A stretch of 64,000 bases of DNA from NCBI RefSeq assembly GCF_000497045.1, contig NW_015961990.1, positions 434,001-498,000 of the forward strand. The letters are read 5' to 3'. Positions 19,401 through 29,208 of the stretch are shown here, in pieces. Below the pieces are notes generated by a model. It was not told where the DNA came from. It saw nothing but the letters and a program-made list of their open reading frames with translations, and searched no databases. Source of the stretch: Kalmanozyma brasiliensis GHG001. Taxonomy: Eukaryota > Basidiomycota > Ustilaginomycetes > Ustilaginales. The stretch's first letter is position 1. Every line of letters begins with the position of its first letter. The translations under genes were made by a program, and so were the position numbers.

Positions 19401-21963
19401 GCTGTGGATCCGAAGCGCCGGCGGCCAGGGTCTCAGCCATTGGCGGCGAGATCAGCGTCATCATGTCGGGCCGCAAATACCTGTTCTTGAAGGCCCGGTT
19501 CATGATTTCGACCATGCGCTTCTTGGACGCAGCCAGCTCGACCTCTTGCCTCTCCGCGCTGAATCCAGAGACGTCCTTGCCTTCACGCTTCATGGCGCCG
19601 ATCATGGCCTCAGTGACTCCTTCGCCGTACGAGACGCCGTTGATCGAGCACTTCTTGAACTCCATGACGTTCTGCGTCAATGTGCCAGTCTTGTCCGAGA
19701 AAATGTACTCTATCTGGCCAAGGTCGTCCGAGATGTTCCACGTCTTGGGGACACATGGGTAGTCGAGCGGTGCGTAGTACATCTCGATGTCCTGGTAGAT
19801 GAAAAAGGCCTGAATCGTCTTGACAATCTCGATCGAGATGTAGAGCGAGATGGGCACGATGTTCTGGAAGACGACCAAGCAAGAGCCAAAGATGACAAGC
19901 GCGTTGACGACGTTGCTGGTGCTGATCTCGGCACCCACCTCGTAGTAAGCACGACTGGTGTTAGTGTTGCTGAGACGGAGACCGCCGATGACGGCACAAA
20001 GAGCGCAAAGGATCATGAGGATGAGGAAGTTGACAATGACGTTGAAGTTGGTCTCCTGCTCGATCTTGGAGCGCTTGGACGGTGTCTCGCCCGAGTTGAG
20101 CATGATCTTGGTGTCTTCTCCCGTGAAGAGGACGACGCCGATGATCCACTCGGTGTTTCGCAGAGCACACCCTCGCAGCAGGACCTCGTTGATGGTGATG
20201 GGTTCGACGCGTCGCGTGCGAGCTTCCATGGCTGCATAGGCGCTGCTGTCAGGCGGCAACGACTCGAGCGTGTCGACAAAGTTTCCCTCCTTGCTAGGCT
20301 CGTTGACAGTGTACTCGAGCAGACCGTTGTAGCTGTACAGGTTGGCGTGCGGTGCTTCGCTGTCGATGACAAAGCGAGCGTGCTCGACGTCTTCCTCGGA
20401 CTGGATGCCCATGGTAGCCTTGAGCGACTTGCGTACCTTGAGATTCGTCTCTCCGTCGAGGTTCTTGGTCTCGACATACGCATTGCCGTCCGGATCGGAG
20501 GAGTTGAGAACGACAATGTCGGCGGGGACCTGCTCGTCCTCGCGCAGCATGACAATGTCGCCCACTTCGAGCTTCTTCCAGAGAGTTCGCTCCCATCGCG
20601 CCGAGCCAGGTGTATGCCTTCGGTAGTCGACGACGCCCTCGACATTGCTGCTGTTGGTGGCTGCGCTGGGAGCCGACTGTTTATGGGTCGCCTGGAGTGG
20701 CTGATGTACCGAGACGCTGCTGGCGTTTGCATCGGCATAGCTTGCAGATTGGTTGTAACCCGAGCCGTAAAAGCTGCCATTTTCTCGTTCACCTTCGCTG
20801 ACGATGGTGCCCAGCGCGTGAGAGCTGACGAGGCTGTCGCTGCGAAGACTTCGGGTGTTGGGTCGGGCGTCAAGCTGCTCATCGTTGGCTCGCCGCGAGC
20901 TGCTGTTGACTTGGCGCAGGCCGATCGCGTCCTCCTTTTCTCGCAGCTTGCGCACACCTTTTGAGACTTTGCCATGCCCCCTTCCAGAGAGACCAAAGAG
21001 CTTCTGATACCATGATCGCTGGTCCTTGGCCTGGTTGAGGTTCCGCCAGCTTCCGAGACGGGTGACTGCAGAGTTGTTGACTTCGTTGTCGAGAGCATGT
21101 CGGCGATGGTCCTCTATCGAGTCCTTGATGGCAGTGATGGTGAGAATGGCGACAAGCGGCAGCATGGCAATCTGTGGGATGGTGGCGCCAAAGGTAGGGA
21201 AGACTTGAAGAACCACGAGACCGAGGAAGTAGATGTTGGCCACTCGACGAAACTGCTCGAAGAGGAACCTAGGAAGGAAGGTGGCGATGGTGTACTTGGA
21301 GGTGCGAACCTTGTTTCGCGGATAGACAGCGGCTGGCTCGCCGTTCTTGCCAAGCTCGGAGTGGGGTGGCGGTACATTGACATAGACATTTCTGCGCTTC
21401 TTTGGCTTCATCTTTCGCATGGTCGGACCAGCAGGCTGCGAATCGGGAGCCGGTGGTGTCGGCTCCTTTTCGTCCTCCTCCTCTTCAGCGATGGCAGTGG
21501 TGGGTACCAAGCCTTGCTGAGCAGTAGCAAATGCAGCGTCCTGGTCCTGATCATAGTGGTAACCGGCAGGCCCGTCGGAGCGTCGCTTCTTGGCTTCTTC
21601 GTTGACCAGCTGGGCCAGAGTGGAGTTCTTGTGTTGCTGTTTGCGGAGTGTTCGACCACGGAAGAGCTTGTGGGAGAGGCTGTGGGTGCGTTTAGCTTTG
21701 TTGCGGTCATCTCTGCGTTGCTCTGAGCGATGCGATTCAGCGATGGATGCAGCAGCTGTCCTGACGGTCTTGAGTTGGAGGTTAGGATCGACCATGGGGT
21801 CGTAGTCGGGATGTGTTGGGTCGGTGACATAGGATTGATCGGTCGGCCCGTGCTGATATGGTCGGAGTTGGTTCGGATCATAGTGATGACCATCTTGGCC
21901 GAGGCCACCTGCACGACCGAAAGCCATGTTGGACGGACTGGACCAGGGCGAGGATCGAGCCAA
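16408..21963 (-). CDS. DNF1: P4-ATPase phospholipid flippase, Dnf1/Dnf2 type
   Basis: A single intronless ORF of 1851 residues. It shows the P-type phosphorylation motif D-K-T-G-T-L-T-Q-N with Asp757, the actuator D-G-E-T, the membrane motif P-I-S-L that marks lipid-transporting P4-ATPases, and the hinge G-D-G-A-N-D-V. The N-terminal part (K-Y-T-I-A-T-F-L-P-R-F-L-F-E-Q-F) and a large inserted loop before the actuator domain fit the Dnf1/Dnf2 branch. Such pumps move phosphatidylcholine or phosphatidylethanolamine to the cytosolic leaflet of plasma membrane and endosomes, with a Cdc50-family partner. The cytosolic tails of ~200 and ~340 residues are long and low in complexity. Met13 (21927) is an equally good start. 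Confidence 0.95.
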   Translation of the reverse strand: MARSSPWSSPSNMAFGRAGGLGQDGHHYDPNQLRPYQHGPTDQSYVTDPTHPDYDPMVDPNLQLKTVRTAAASIAESHRSEQRRDDRNKAKRTHSLSHKLFRGRTLRKQQHKNSTLAQLVNEEAKKRRSDGPAGYHYDQDQDAAFATAQQGLVPTTAIAEEEEDEKEPTPPAPDSQPAGPTMRKMKPKKRRNVYVNVPPPHSELGKNGEPAAVYPRNKVRTSKYTIATFLPRFLFEQFRRVANIYFLGLVVLQVFPTFGATIPQIAMLPLVAILTITAIKDSIEDHRRHALDNEVNNSAVTRLGSWRNLNQAKDQRSWYQKLFGLSGRGHGKVSKGVRKLREKEDAIGLRQVNSSSRRANDEQLDARPNTRSLRSDSLVSSHALGTIVSEGERENGSFYGSGYNQSASYADANASSVSVHQPLQATHKQSAPSAATNSSNVEGVVDYRRHTPGSARWERTLWKKLEVGDIVMLREDEQVPADIVVLNSSDPDGNAYVETKNLDGETNLKVRKSLKATMGIQSEEDVEHARFVIDSEAPHANLYSYNGLLEYTVNEPSKEGNFVDTLESLPPDSSAYAAMEARTRRVEPITINEVLLRGCALRNTEWIIGVVLFTGEDTKIMLNSGETPSKRSKIEQETNFNVIVNFLILMILCALCAVIGGLRLSNTNTSRAYYEVGAEISTSNVVNALVIFGSCLVVFQNIVPISLYISIEIVKTIQAFFIYQDIEMYYAPLDYPCVPKTWNISDDLGQIEYIFSDKTGTLTQNVMEFKKCSINGVSYGEGVTEAMIGAMKREGKDVSGFSAERQEVELAASKKRMVEIMNRAFKNRYLRPDMMTLISPPMAETLAAGASDPQRKNIVTFFRALALCHTALADRPDGNDPFTVEYKAESPDEAALVAAARDAGAVFIAKNNNTVDIEVLGQPEQCTPLKVLEFNSTRKRMSVIVREADGRILMITKGADSVIYQRLRADHPEELKQQTFNDLEAFANAGLRTLCIAYRYLEEKEYLEWARIHDEASASLTDRDDAIDEANEKIEVNLTLLGATALEDKLQVGVPEAIETLHKAGIKLWILTGDKLQTAIEIGFSCNLLTSDMEIMIISADHETGTRAQLEAACNKIAAAGRLVVVEEPPKRKGGKGRSNRLTVERTEQAPKDGFAVVIDGETLRYALDSNLRPLFLALTTQCEAVVCCRVSPAQKALTVKLVKDGKNAMTLAIGDGANDVAMIQEAHCGVGIAGLEGAQASMSADYAIGQFRFLTRLLLVHGQLCYHRISDLHKVFFYKNIIWTSILFFYQIHSDFSGSYIFDYTYILLYNLVFSSLCVIVIGALDQVVNIKALLAFPQTYQRGIKGAEYTKFLFYMSMLDAAFQGAVCYFIPWWFFTYGPMIGPHGQEMDGLSMFGTTIAAGAVTTANLYAGIIAKHWTGIFWAVEIISLLSVYVWTLVYSAFPVFTFQDVGFWLVQTVNFWVIILLITVVSLLPRFFARAWRCAFRPNEHDIVREAWTHGDLKDQLGIAHQNKKRARRAAAAAKRDIYNETAPHPDDSYGGGKDRDLEGQNNLFLSAKRSTERQRHQQRFNLSAVGEEDDRSDTSADPLHMGDYQDQYARHNAGGYGQKKSPQPSPYSPNPAYDRTNGIVSGLSFYDPEAIPMSGGGMSPQAVQDYRHGNVDPDKTPRPDLPAIRVEDPNQNRAGLGAGHPMLMKQPSTDSFNRAFDDEFGAEYDTGVNPYPAAAGNGYAPPGSRSVSNSSYGSGATHTGARSYQAAPTDPLSDHSTSNPTTPTKTAAARYHDRFKTPSPPSRYDSSGMTQSTSQQSLSPRPARGGHAQDLSSASQGSWHTADAHDRAPSDASKFMAL

Positions 21964-24062
21964 ATTCGAGTGCCGAGCAAGATTGATTCCGGTCGGCGAT
22001 GCGAGGAGACAGGACTAGGAGAGCATGCAGATGAGGTGCCGTAAAGGAGCAGAGAAAAAGAGCAGGCGATATGGTGATGCTGTCAAGGTGAGATCATGTG
22101 TCGACGCAGACAGAGCCAGCTGCGTGCGGAAGTGAAAATGTAGAGCCCAGAAGCAACGGTGTCAAAGATTGTCGGAGCGGCACGGTCGAGGAGGATGCTT
22201 GCGAAGGCCGATGTGGTGGAAGGAGATGCGATGCAGAGCAAGGTGGTCAAGGTATGCGATGATGTAGCTGGAAAGGAAGGACCGGGTCGTGTCGTGCGGC
22301 ACTGAGGATTGCTGTTGTGCGAGACGTGTATGTACGAAGAGATCGGAGCCGGATTGAATGGAGGTGGGGCTAGTGACGAGGACGATGATGATGCGATGGT
22401 GATGATGAGGGAATGACGAGATGAAGTGTGAGTGGGAAGCGGATCGAGCAGGAAGCGGATCAGGGGCAGTCGAGGCAGAGCCAAGAGAAATGTCAATCAA
22501 GTGTGGCTCCGAGGCGGGAAAGAAGAAGGGTCCTCGTGCTGTCACACGGTCACAGTCGGATCAGGCACCAGCCACAGCCCTTCTTGCGAGACCACTTTAC
22601 ACCACGCAGCGACGCATGTCACATGCATACGGTACCAGAACACTCTACGATATGCTTTCGCTTTGGCCGATGACGGCTGTGAGGAGCGCTGTCTGCCTTC
22701 GAGATTTATCGGGATTCTGCTCGCCTCGAAGGTTACGCTCAGAACATCGGCGTGGCCGAGACTATAAGTAAGCTCACCCACGGTTCGGCTTCTCCGACTG
22801 GAGAGACTCGTCGGAGGCATCCGCACTCAACTCAGTGGCGTCATGACCAAGTTCAGGTGACAATGAGCGCCCTCCTGTATGCACGAGACTCGTCGGAAGG
22901 ATTCCAGCTTGACCACCCTTCTTCGGGAGAGACGAGCAAGCCAACACCACCACCAAAAAGTTTCTCTCCCAGTCTAAGCGAGCTGCCGCTGCGTGCTGTG
23001 CACAGGGGGGCAGGTGCTCTGTTCGGTCCAAGCGCGTGCGTGCCTGTGTGTGTCTCGGAAAAGGGTCCAAGCTCTCTTTTTGTCTTTTCCTTTTCCCCTG
23101 CAGCTGAGCCAGCGAAGAACACGCTGCCGTGAGTCGCGCTCTGAGACGCGCCGTGCTCTTACGCCGACCGACGTGCAGCAAGAGGGAGAAATTGGTTTTC
23201 TTCTCAGCTGGCCGGCCCTCGAAAATTTTGGACAGCACAGCATCCACCACAGCACAGCATCGTTGGCGGTTCATCATGGCAATGCACTTTGTCGATGCCG
23301 AATCTGTCGTGCCTCTGACGCAAACAAAATCGATGCGGCATCGGAGCATCTGATATTTCAGACAGAGAGGAGTCAGGGGGTGGTGTTGACTTTGAAAGCA
23401 GCGATCTCCTAGTCAGGTGGTCTTGGCATTCGGCACAGAAGATCCCAGACTTCGATGCACGGACCCTGACGCTCGCCTGCAGTCCGCCTAGCCTTCTCAC
23501 ACCCCGCCTCGCATTCGTTTCCATAGCAAAGCAACGGTGGGCTCCATTCGTGCTTCGTCTTGCTGCTTGCTTCAGGAACGCTGCGTGCTCGCACCGGACA
23601 TGGCGACGAGAATGGCAGCATGTGTGTCCGTTTTGGAGGTGACGCAGCCAGTCTGCAATATCACACCGAGCCTGCACGCAGGACCATGCGGAAGATTGGC
23701 TCCGAACGTCTCTCTTGCTGATGCTTGTCCAAAGGCAACCACCTCCGCGGGATGCAATGGCTTGCCGAGTCGTGGGATTTTCTTTCCATCTGGCTGCTCC
23801 GCTTCCCACGCCGCCCTCTTCCTTCAATCGGAGCCACACCGCCGTCGTCCGTGATAGGCTTCTCAGAATCAGCGCCAGTCCGTGAGTCATGGCCCGGCAA
23901 GTGCTGTCTACCCCGATCCAATCACGCTGTCCCGATGCGCGTCTGAAAGCACTGGATACTCTCACAGACACAGCTCAACAAGGCTTTGATGGTCTCCCAA
24001 ACAGTCGTGAGCACACTGAGATCGCCATCACGGTATGTACAGCAACACTTGGGCATGACCCC
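21964..24062. other. Long intergenic region upstream of the flippase
   Basis: These 2.1 kb hold the flippase promoter and leader and the 3' side of the dehydrogenase gene. A GATGATG-rich patch lies at ~22381-22410. ORFs of up to 255 codons occur on both strands but have no domain, signal peptide or plausible intron structure, so I call no gene. Confidence 0.4.
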
Positions 24063-25328
24063 TTACTTCTGATGGATGTTCTGCTCGTGGTTCCTGAACT
24101 CCTTGGCATACGTCATGAACGTGTCCGAAGCGCCCAGCGAGATGTGCAGCGCCCTCACCACCCAAGCCGGCAGCATCTTGTTGTAGCTCATCACGTACAT
24201 GGCCCTTGGGATGTAGACGATCCTGCTCTTGTCTCCCTCGAGGATCTCGATGATCTTTTCGGCGGCTTCGGGGATCGTCAAAGTAGGCAGGAGAACTTGG
24301 TCGTGCGTGTCCAGCATCCTGCCTTCGGTCATCTTGGACTCGATCTTGAGCGGGCAGATGATCGAGCTTCGGACGTTGTTCACCTTGTGGTAGGCGTGGA
24401 GCTCGGACGAGAGCGACGAGTGCAGCGACACCGTTGCTGCCTTGGACGCGTTGTACGCTGCGTTGGCCGGAAGCTCGATGTACGCAGCACCACTGCCGAT
24501 GATGAGGATGTGTCCACCCCAGCCGTTCTTGGCCTGCTTGTACGGTCGGTCTTTGACGCCACCGTCGGGCAGCATGTGCTCGCCAAACGCCTTGAGTGTG
24601 GCCATGATGCCGTGGAAGTTGACCTCCGACACTTGCTTAGCGTGCTCGTGCGGGAACTGCTCCTCCGTGTCGAGCAGGAACGAGTGTCGTGCGATGCCCG
24701 CGCCCAGCAGCAGCATCGTGGCATATCCAAGCTTGTCCTCCACCTGTTTCTTGGCGTTGAGCAGCGACTTGATGTCCGTAACGTCGGTCTGCACGTACAG
24801 CGTCTCCAGCCCGTGCTCCGACTTCTCGGGCAAATCGAGCACCACCACCTTGGCCCCCTTCTGTCGAAGAACCTTGCACACGTGCCCACCAATGCCTCGG
24901 GCACCTCCGGTGATGACCACCACATGCTCGTGCCATCGAATGTTGCGAGGCGACTCGCGATCCATCACCAGCCGGTTGCCAATCGCATTGATCGTCTTGA
25001 GGATTCGAAGGACCAGGTACCATTTCGCCAGACGGTTCGCACTGTTGCTCCAACCCGCGGCAAGGTCAGCCCCGAGCGAAGAGAGCTTTTCGCGACCACT
25101 CAAATCTTTCCTGTCCCTCAAGAAGCGGAGGTTGTCCAGGCCACCTGCGATCCTCACGAGGGACAGGATCGTCGCGATAGTCGACAGCGTCTTGGAGTGG
25201 AACAGCGGACGAAAGAGGCCATTGATGATCACATCGATCGTGAAGGCGTTCGGTTTGGTCCTGTGGTTGATGGTTCGCTTCAGCGCATCGTTCAACGGCG
25301 CCACCACCGACGAGGCAGGGTTGGACAT
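24063..25328 (-). CDS. Membrane-anchored short-chain dehydrogenase (SDR16C-like)
   Basis: The 421-residue product is a classical SDR with a long N-terminal extension holding hydrophobic segments (about residues 30-65 and 100-118). The Rossmann motif T-G-G-A-R-G-I-G is at 140-147, with Asp165 at the end of beta-2, which favours NAD(H). The catalytic set is Ser279, Tyr292 and Lys296 (Y-N-A-S-K). The usual N-N-A-G motif is degenerate (L-G-A-G). Size and layout resemble the 17-beta-hydroxysteroid dehydrogenase 11/retinol dehydrogenase group of ER and lipid-droplet enzymes; the substrate here is unknown. The frame is open further upstream (to 25472), but Met25328 begins the conserved part. Confidence 0.85.
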   Translation of the reverse strand: MSNPASSVVAPLNDALKRTINHRTKPNAFTIDVIINGLFRPLFHSKTLSTIATILSLVRIAGGLDNLRFLRDRKDLSGREKLSSLGADLAAGWSNSANRLAKWYLVLRILKTINAIGNRLVMDRESPRNIRWHEHVVVITGGARGIGGHVCKVLRQKGAKVVVLDLPEKSEHGLETLYVQTDVTDIKSLLNAKKQVEDKLGYATMLLLGAGIARHSFLLDTEEQFPHEHAKQVSEVNFHGIMATLKAFGEHMLPDGGVKDRPYKQAKNGWGGHILIIGSGAAYIELPANAAYNASKAATVSLHSSLSSELHAYHKVNNVRSSIICPLKIESKMTEGRMLDTHDQVLLPTLTIPEAAEKIIEILEGDKSRIVYIPRAMYVMSYNKMLPAWVVRALHISLGASDTFMTYAKEFRNHEQNIHQK

Positions 25329-25963
25329 GTTTGCGTTTCGGAGGGAGATTTGGACAATGATGGGAGATGATGGAAGTGTTCCTGAGAGAGGAAGCACCGT
25401 CCTACCCCGCAATTTGTGCATCGGTCGGCGGCGGTAACTTGTTACCGTCCCTGTTTCACGCGCTTCGCCCAAGTTGCGACGAAAAGAAAGATAAAAAAAT
25501 GATTTTCCGCCCTTTTCTCGCGGCTATCCAAGAGTGCGGCCTCAGCCTCTGAGCAGCTTCTCAGACCTTCTCATGCATTGACGGCATACAGCAGTCTAGC
25601 TTATGAGCTACAGAGCTGCATTCGATGAAGAGGATCGAAAGTACGGGGGAGGAAGGGACCGACGAAGTCATCTATATATACGTGTGTGAACAGCCGCTCG
25701 CCGCAGCTAACTGGTGAGGTTGTAACTCCGCCATATTGTCCTGACTCACAGCCCATTGTTGTACGTGCAAACTTCAACCTAGCAGTCGTCGCCAATCAGC
25801 TCACACTGCATGTAGTGGAGTGAAGAGGATGACATTGGAGAGGGAAAGGGAATAATGAAGCCACGACAAGAGACCCGAGACAGCGTAAGACTGTGCGGAT
25901 GATAGTGGAAGCAGGAACGCTGCGACTAGCGCAAGTCATCAGATGCTTCCGTCGACAAGTTCT
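25329..25963. other. Intergenic region
   Basis: These 635 bases carry the dehydrogenase promoter and the 3' flank of the first small secreted protein gene. Nothing else could be supported. Confidence 0.4.
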
Positions 25964-26276
25964 TCATTTAGACTCGTCCTGCTCAGCCTTCTCAAGGCCC
26001 ACGTTCTCTTTATTGATGTCCTCGGCGGTCAAGAACTTGCCGGCGCCCGCCACGCAAGTGTGGGGGTCGTAAGAGCACGACCAGCCTCCCCTAGCGTATC
26101 AAAGGAATTTAAAGTGTCAGAAGGGCCTGTAATCGATCCTTGGAGATTTGCGTTTCCGTTTCAACTTACTTCCACTGGCAGCAGCCGGCACCGGGAGGAC
26201 AGGTGCATTTGGCCATGATGAGCGTTGCCATGAACAGGACGGACGAGAGCATCGTGATGGCGACGGAAAACTTCAT
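25964..26276 (-). CDS. Tiny six-cysteine secreted protein A (77 aa)
   Basis: Two exons on the minus strand, 26170-26276 and 25964-26090, give 77 residues. The 79-nt intron (GTAAGT...CTAG) is phase 2. Residues 1-22 are a signal peptide (M-K-F-S-V-A, hydrophobic core, ending M-A). The mature part begins with C-T-C-P-P-G, then C-C, C-S-Y-D-P and a last Cys: six cysteines in the pattern C-x-C-x5-C-C-x7-C-x6-C. An acidic, Lys/Glu-rich cysteine-free tail of ~27 residues follows. A TATA-like ATATAAG on the minus strand lies ~100 bases upstream of the start. It is a clear paralogue of protein B at 27401-27679. The function is unknown; size, secretion and cysteine density are those of fungal effector or knottin-like peptides (inference). 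Confidence 0.85.
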
Positions 26277-26374
26277 GTTTGCGATGATCAGATTGTTTGG
26301 ATAGCAAGTGATGTTATGTGAGAGGTTTGGAAGATGGTGAGACAGACGAGACAGTCAAGAAACATTTCGTGCTG

Positions 26375-26381
26375 CTTATAT
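26375..26381 (-). promoter_or_regulatory. TATA box of six-cysteine gene A
   Basis: ATATAAG on the minus strand, ~100 bases upstream of the ATG at 26276. The spacing equals that in the paralogue. Confidence 0.6.
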
Positions 26382-27300
26382 GCTTTCGTCGCCGAGCAGC
26401 TCTTCCTGCCACCTCACTCCAGGAGACATTGCTAATCGATCTCTGGCATCGTAGCAGCTCTGCTGCTCAGCGTGCTGGAGAACTGCTACGATGGTGGGAC
26501 AACGTGTAAGGTACTGGTAGCGGAAATATGACGTTCTCACAGTCGCTCTTGTTTTCACCGACCCACGCCAAGACAACAAAAGTCTGGTGAAGAGCAGTGG
26601 GCCTAGTGCTCAGCCATACTACACATCCAATCGAGCCTCGTCTGTTCTCGAGGCGTGAGAAATGCCGACGAAGACAACATCCTTTCGCCCACGACTGATC
26701 TCACGACTGACTGCGAGGGACTCTGACCTTTTCGCACGCCAACGCCCGCCACCGTCCTGCTGCTCTCTTTCCCGCTGAGAGGCGTGGAAATCCTTTCACA
26801 TATATGAGCTGCACCATCAGCTTCACTTTCCACCATGCGTAATCACGCTTCGCGTATGATTTCATGTCAACACTTGCGGCCCAGTTACCACGCCACGTGT
26901 GCACCTTGACGTGGTCCGACCAGCTCATTGTGATTCACTCCCACGTCCTTCGGACATGGTTTCCCACTGCCGGTGAGCAGGTGCTGTTGCCAAGACAACG
27001 TCGATCCCACCGCGGAGGCTGCATCGCATGAGACGCATCTTATTAGGCCCACAGAGGTGGCGGCAAATTTGGCTGCATGTCCACATGAAGCGACAGAGAG
27101 AGCTTCAGTGTCGGTTTGTTCCCGCCAACCGCTGCGATCCTGGTCTGTAGGAGGAACCACGGAGAGCTGCCTTTTGACCACTCTCTGACGGCGCGGCTGC
27201 TGACGTAGTGAGACCTTTCAAAGATCGAGCAAGGAGGATGCTCTGACGAAGCCAATACGCTGCCAAGGCGGACTGGAACGGAGATGCTGGTGTCCAGACG

Positions 27301-27307
27301 TATAAAT
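27301..27307 (+). promoter_or_regulatory. TATA box of six-cysteine gene B
   Basis: TATAAAT exactly 100 bases before the ATG at 27401. Confidence 0.65.
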
Positions 27308-27400
27308 CAGCAGCGATTGGACGACTGGAATCCTCTTCTCTCTCCTCATCTTCCCCAAGATACTGCTCACTTGCCTCGCACATCCCCATCGCTATTCACC

Positions 27401-27679
27401 ATGAAGTTCTCTGCCACCATCATGACCTTCTGCTGCTTCCTGCTTGTGGCTACGTCCATGACGATAGCCTGCGACTGTGGGCCTGGTCAATACTGCTGCA
27501 CCCGCCAGTAAGTTGAATTTGGACACGATTCCCGAGGGAGAAGAACGATGCATGCTGATTGCGACCCTTCGATTTCCCGATGCAGCGGTGCCGGATTCCC
27601 TCGGTGCACTTACGACCCCAACGAATGCCGTCGCGCAGTCGAGGACGAGCCCGCCGCCGTTGACAGAGCTTCCGCCTAG
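27401..27679 (+). CDS. Tiny six-cysteine secreted protein B (66 aa)
   Basis: Two exons, 27401-27507 and 27586-27679, give 66 residues. The 78-nt intron (GTAAGT...TGCAG) is phase 2 at the same codon (after residue 35) as in paralogue A. The signal peptide is M-K-F-S-A-T with a hydrophobic core to about residue 23. The mature part has C-D-C-G-P-G, then C-C, C-T-Y-D-P and a last Cys: C-x-C-x5-C-C-x9-C-x6-C. The shared residues P-G and Y-D-P support common descent with A. The short tail is charged and cysteine-free. Without splicing the frame stops at the exon-intron border (R-Q-stop), so the gene is easily missed. The function is unknown; it is probably an apoplastic effector-like peptide. Confidence 0.85.
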
Positions 27680-27963
27680 AACGCGCTTCGACGTTGAGGG
27701 AGGATCTCCTCCATCTCCACAAGAACGACTCGTCGCCTCGGCCTCGGATTCTCGGCGTGTCGTCACGTCGTTACCTGACCAATCATCCGCTCGCTCCATG
27801 TTCGACCCCTCACTGCGCTGCGACCCTCGAGTTTAGACTTCGCTATGCTTTGCTCTTGATTCATATCCGCTGCAATGAAAAGGGTCATATCCCACACTAC
27901 CGCACAGTAGACTGACATTGAGCTCACAGCATCTACCAAAATCAACATATGTCGACGCAGGAC

Positions 27964-28755
27964 TCAGATGCCTCGCCCATCATCCTCATGAGGCTTGGGA
28001 GTCCAAGCCACATCTCTAGACGTCAGCGTGACGTCGATCCACTTTCCACAAAGACGCTTCCCGGTCTCCCTGTAATGCAGGGTATCGACATCCCTTTCAC
28101 TCGCGTGTCCGACACTGGCATAGATGCGACGGGAATCAGTGCCGCTGAGATGGATCTTGTAGCAACCCGTATCCTTTTCGTAGGCGTAGTAGCGCAGCTT
28201 GGCGCCAGAGAAGCCTTTGAAGTCCACGACAAACTCGTCGGTGGGGTCCATCACGGTGAAGGCTAAGATTGCAAGCCAGTCAGAAGTCCGTTGGCAGCAG
28301 CCGAGCAAAAGTAGGAAGAATCACTTACTGACGGCTCGCTCGTCTTCGAGCAGGATTCGATCTTCCATCCGCAACGGTGCCGACCAGGGCTCAACCTTGA
28401 CCCTCGTCATGCTCATTCCGCCATGCACCGAAAAGCACGGCCCCTTGGCATCAGGGGACAACCCACATCGCCGGTCGAACTCGGTCTGGTTGATGGACAG
28501 AGAGGTGAGGTCGCAGTATCGAGTGTCGAAATAACCGCCTGATATGTAAGGGTTGGCGTGCGGGATGAAGCCTTGTGCGCCAGATCCGCCACCTCGTCCC
28601 GTGGAAGGAGTACTGGGAGGCGCTTCCTCGACTGGCGGCGAGACGGGTTCCACCTCGACAACGCAGCTGGTCAAAGCGACGAGGTGAAGGAGCAGCAGGA
28701 GGATGCAGGCGAAAGAGCCCACAGGCCGGTAGTGTCTCGTCATTCTGCTGGTCAT
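27964..28755 (-). CDS. Secreted five-cysteine family protein 1 (241 aa)
   Basis: Two exons on the minus strand, 28329-28755 and 27964-28262, give 241 residues. The 66-nt intron (GTAAGT...CTTAG) is phase 1. The N terminus has a Leu-rich signal sequence (core about residues 14-30), then a Pro/Glu- and Gly-rich linker to about residue 65. The conserved part has Cys-x15-Cys-x9-Cys in P-C-F, the block F-T-V-M-D-P directly after the splice site, G-C-Y, and L-C-G-K-W near the end. An N-x-T site lies between the first two cysteines. Its two relatives lie at 29209-29897 and 30484-31125. I do not recognise a known domain. Met at 28743 or 28824 are alternative starts; the one chosen gives the best signal peptide. 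Confidence 0.8.
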
Positions 28756-29208
28756 GGAGTTAAACAGGTGGATCTCTTCTGCCGATCCCTGAAAGGAGGA
28801 GGAAGGATGAGCCGGAATCGTCAACGTGGAGCCAGAGACGGCTCAATAAGACACGGCCACTCAGTCATTTATACTTTCGAGATCTCACCGTATCCACAGC
28901 AGACCCTCGTTCGCTTACCCGTGGAGCAGGACATGCGGGCTCAATTCAATGAATTGTTGCGATCGATCGATCAAAGGGCGGGCACGATGAGTCCGTTGCG
29001 TTCAATCTGGTGGCGACGTCAGGTGCCCACCCTGTTGCTCGCGATACCGTACCACGTCAAGGGACGGCATCGCTTCATTTTGTGCGCATGTTGTCTAGTA
29101 TCGATTGTGCGCCACAGCTTGCCTTTCACTTCTTGGCGGCGAGCCAGACCTCGGTACTGCCCAACCGATTGAATTTTGCGAGATGAATCTGCATCATGAT
29201 GCTGGTCC
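28756..29208. other. Intergenic region between secreted family genes 1 and 2
   Basis: These 453 bases hold the promoter of family gene 1 (TATA box at 28866-28874) and the 3' flank of gene 2. No other gene is seen. Confidence 0.5.
28866..28874 (-). promoter_or_regulatory. TATA box of secreted family gene 1
   Basis: GTATAAATG on the minus strand, ~110 bases upstream of the chosen ATG at 28755, which supports transcription initiating within the leader before it. Confidence 0.55.

Larger units (their letters stand above)
26277..27400. promoter_or_regulatory. Head-to-head promoter region between the two six-cysteine genes
   Basis: These 1.1 kb separate the divergent start codons of the two small paralogues. 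TATA-like boxes sit about 100 bases before each start, so each gene has its own core promoter, while distal elements could be shared. The ORFs here show no recognisable feature. Confidence 0.5.

Noticed and set aside
22774..23971. ORFs of 191 and 255 codons on the minus strand upstream of the flippase
   Set aside because: Random-looking composition, no domain, no signal peptide and no matching intron signals.
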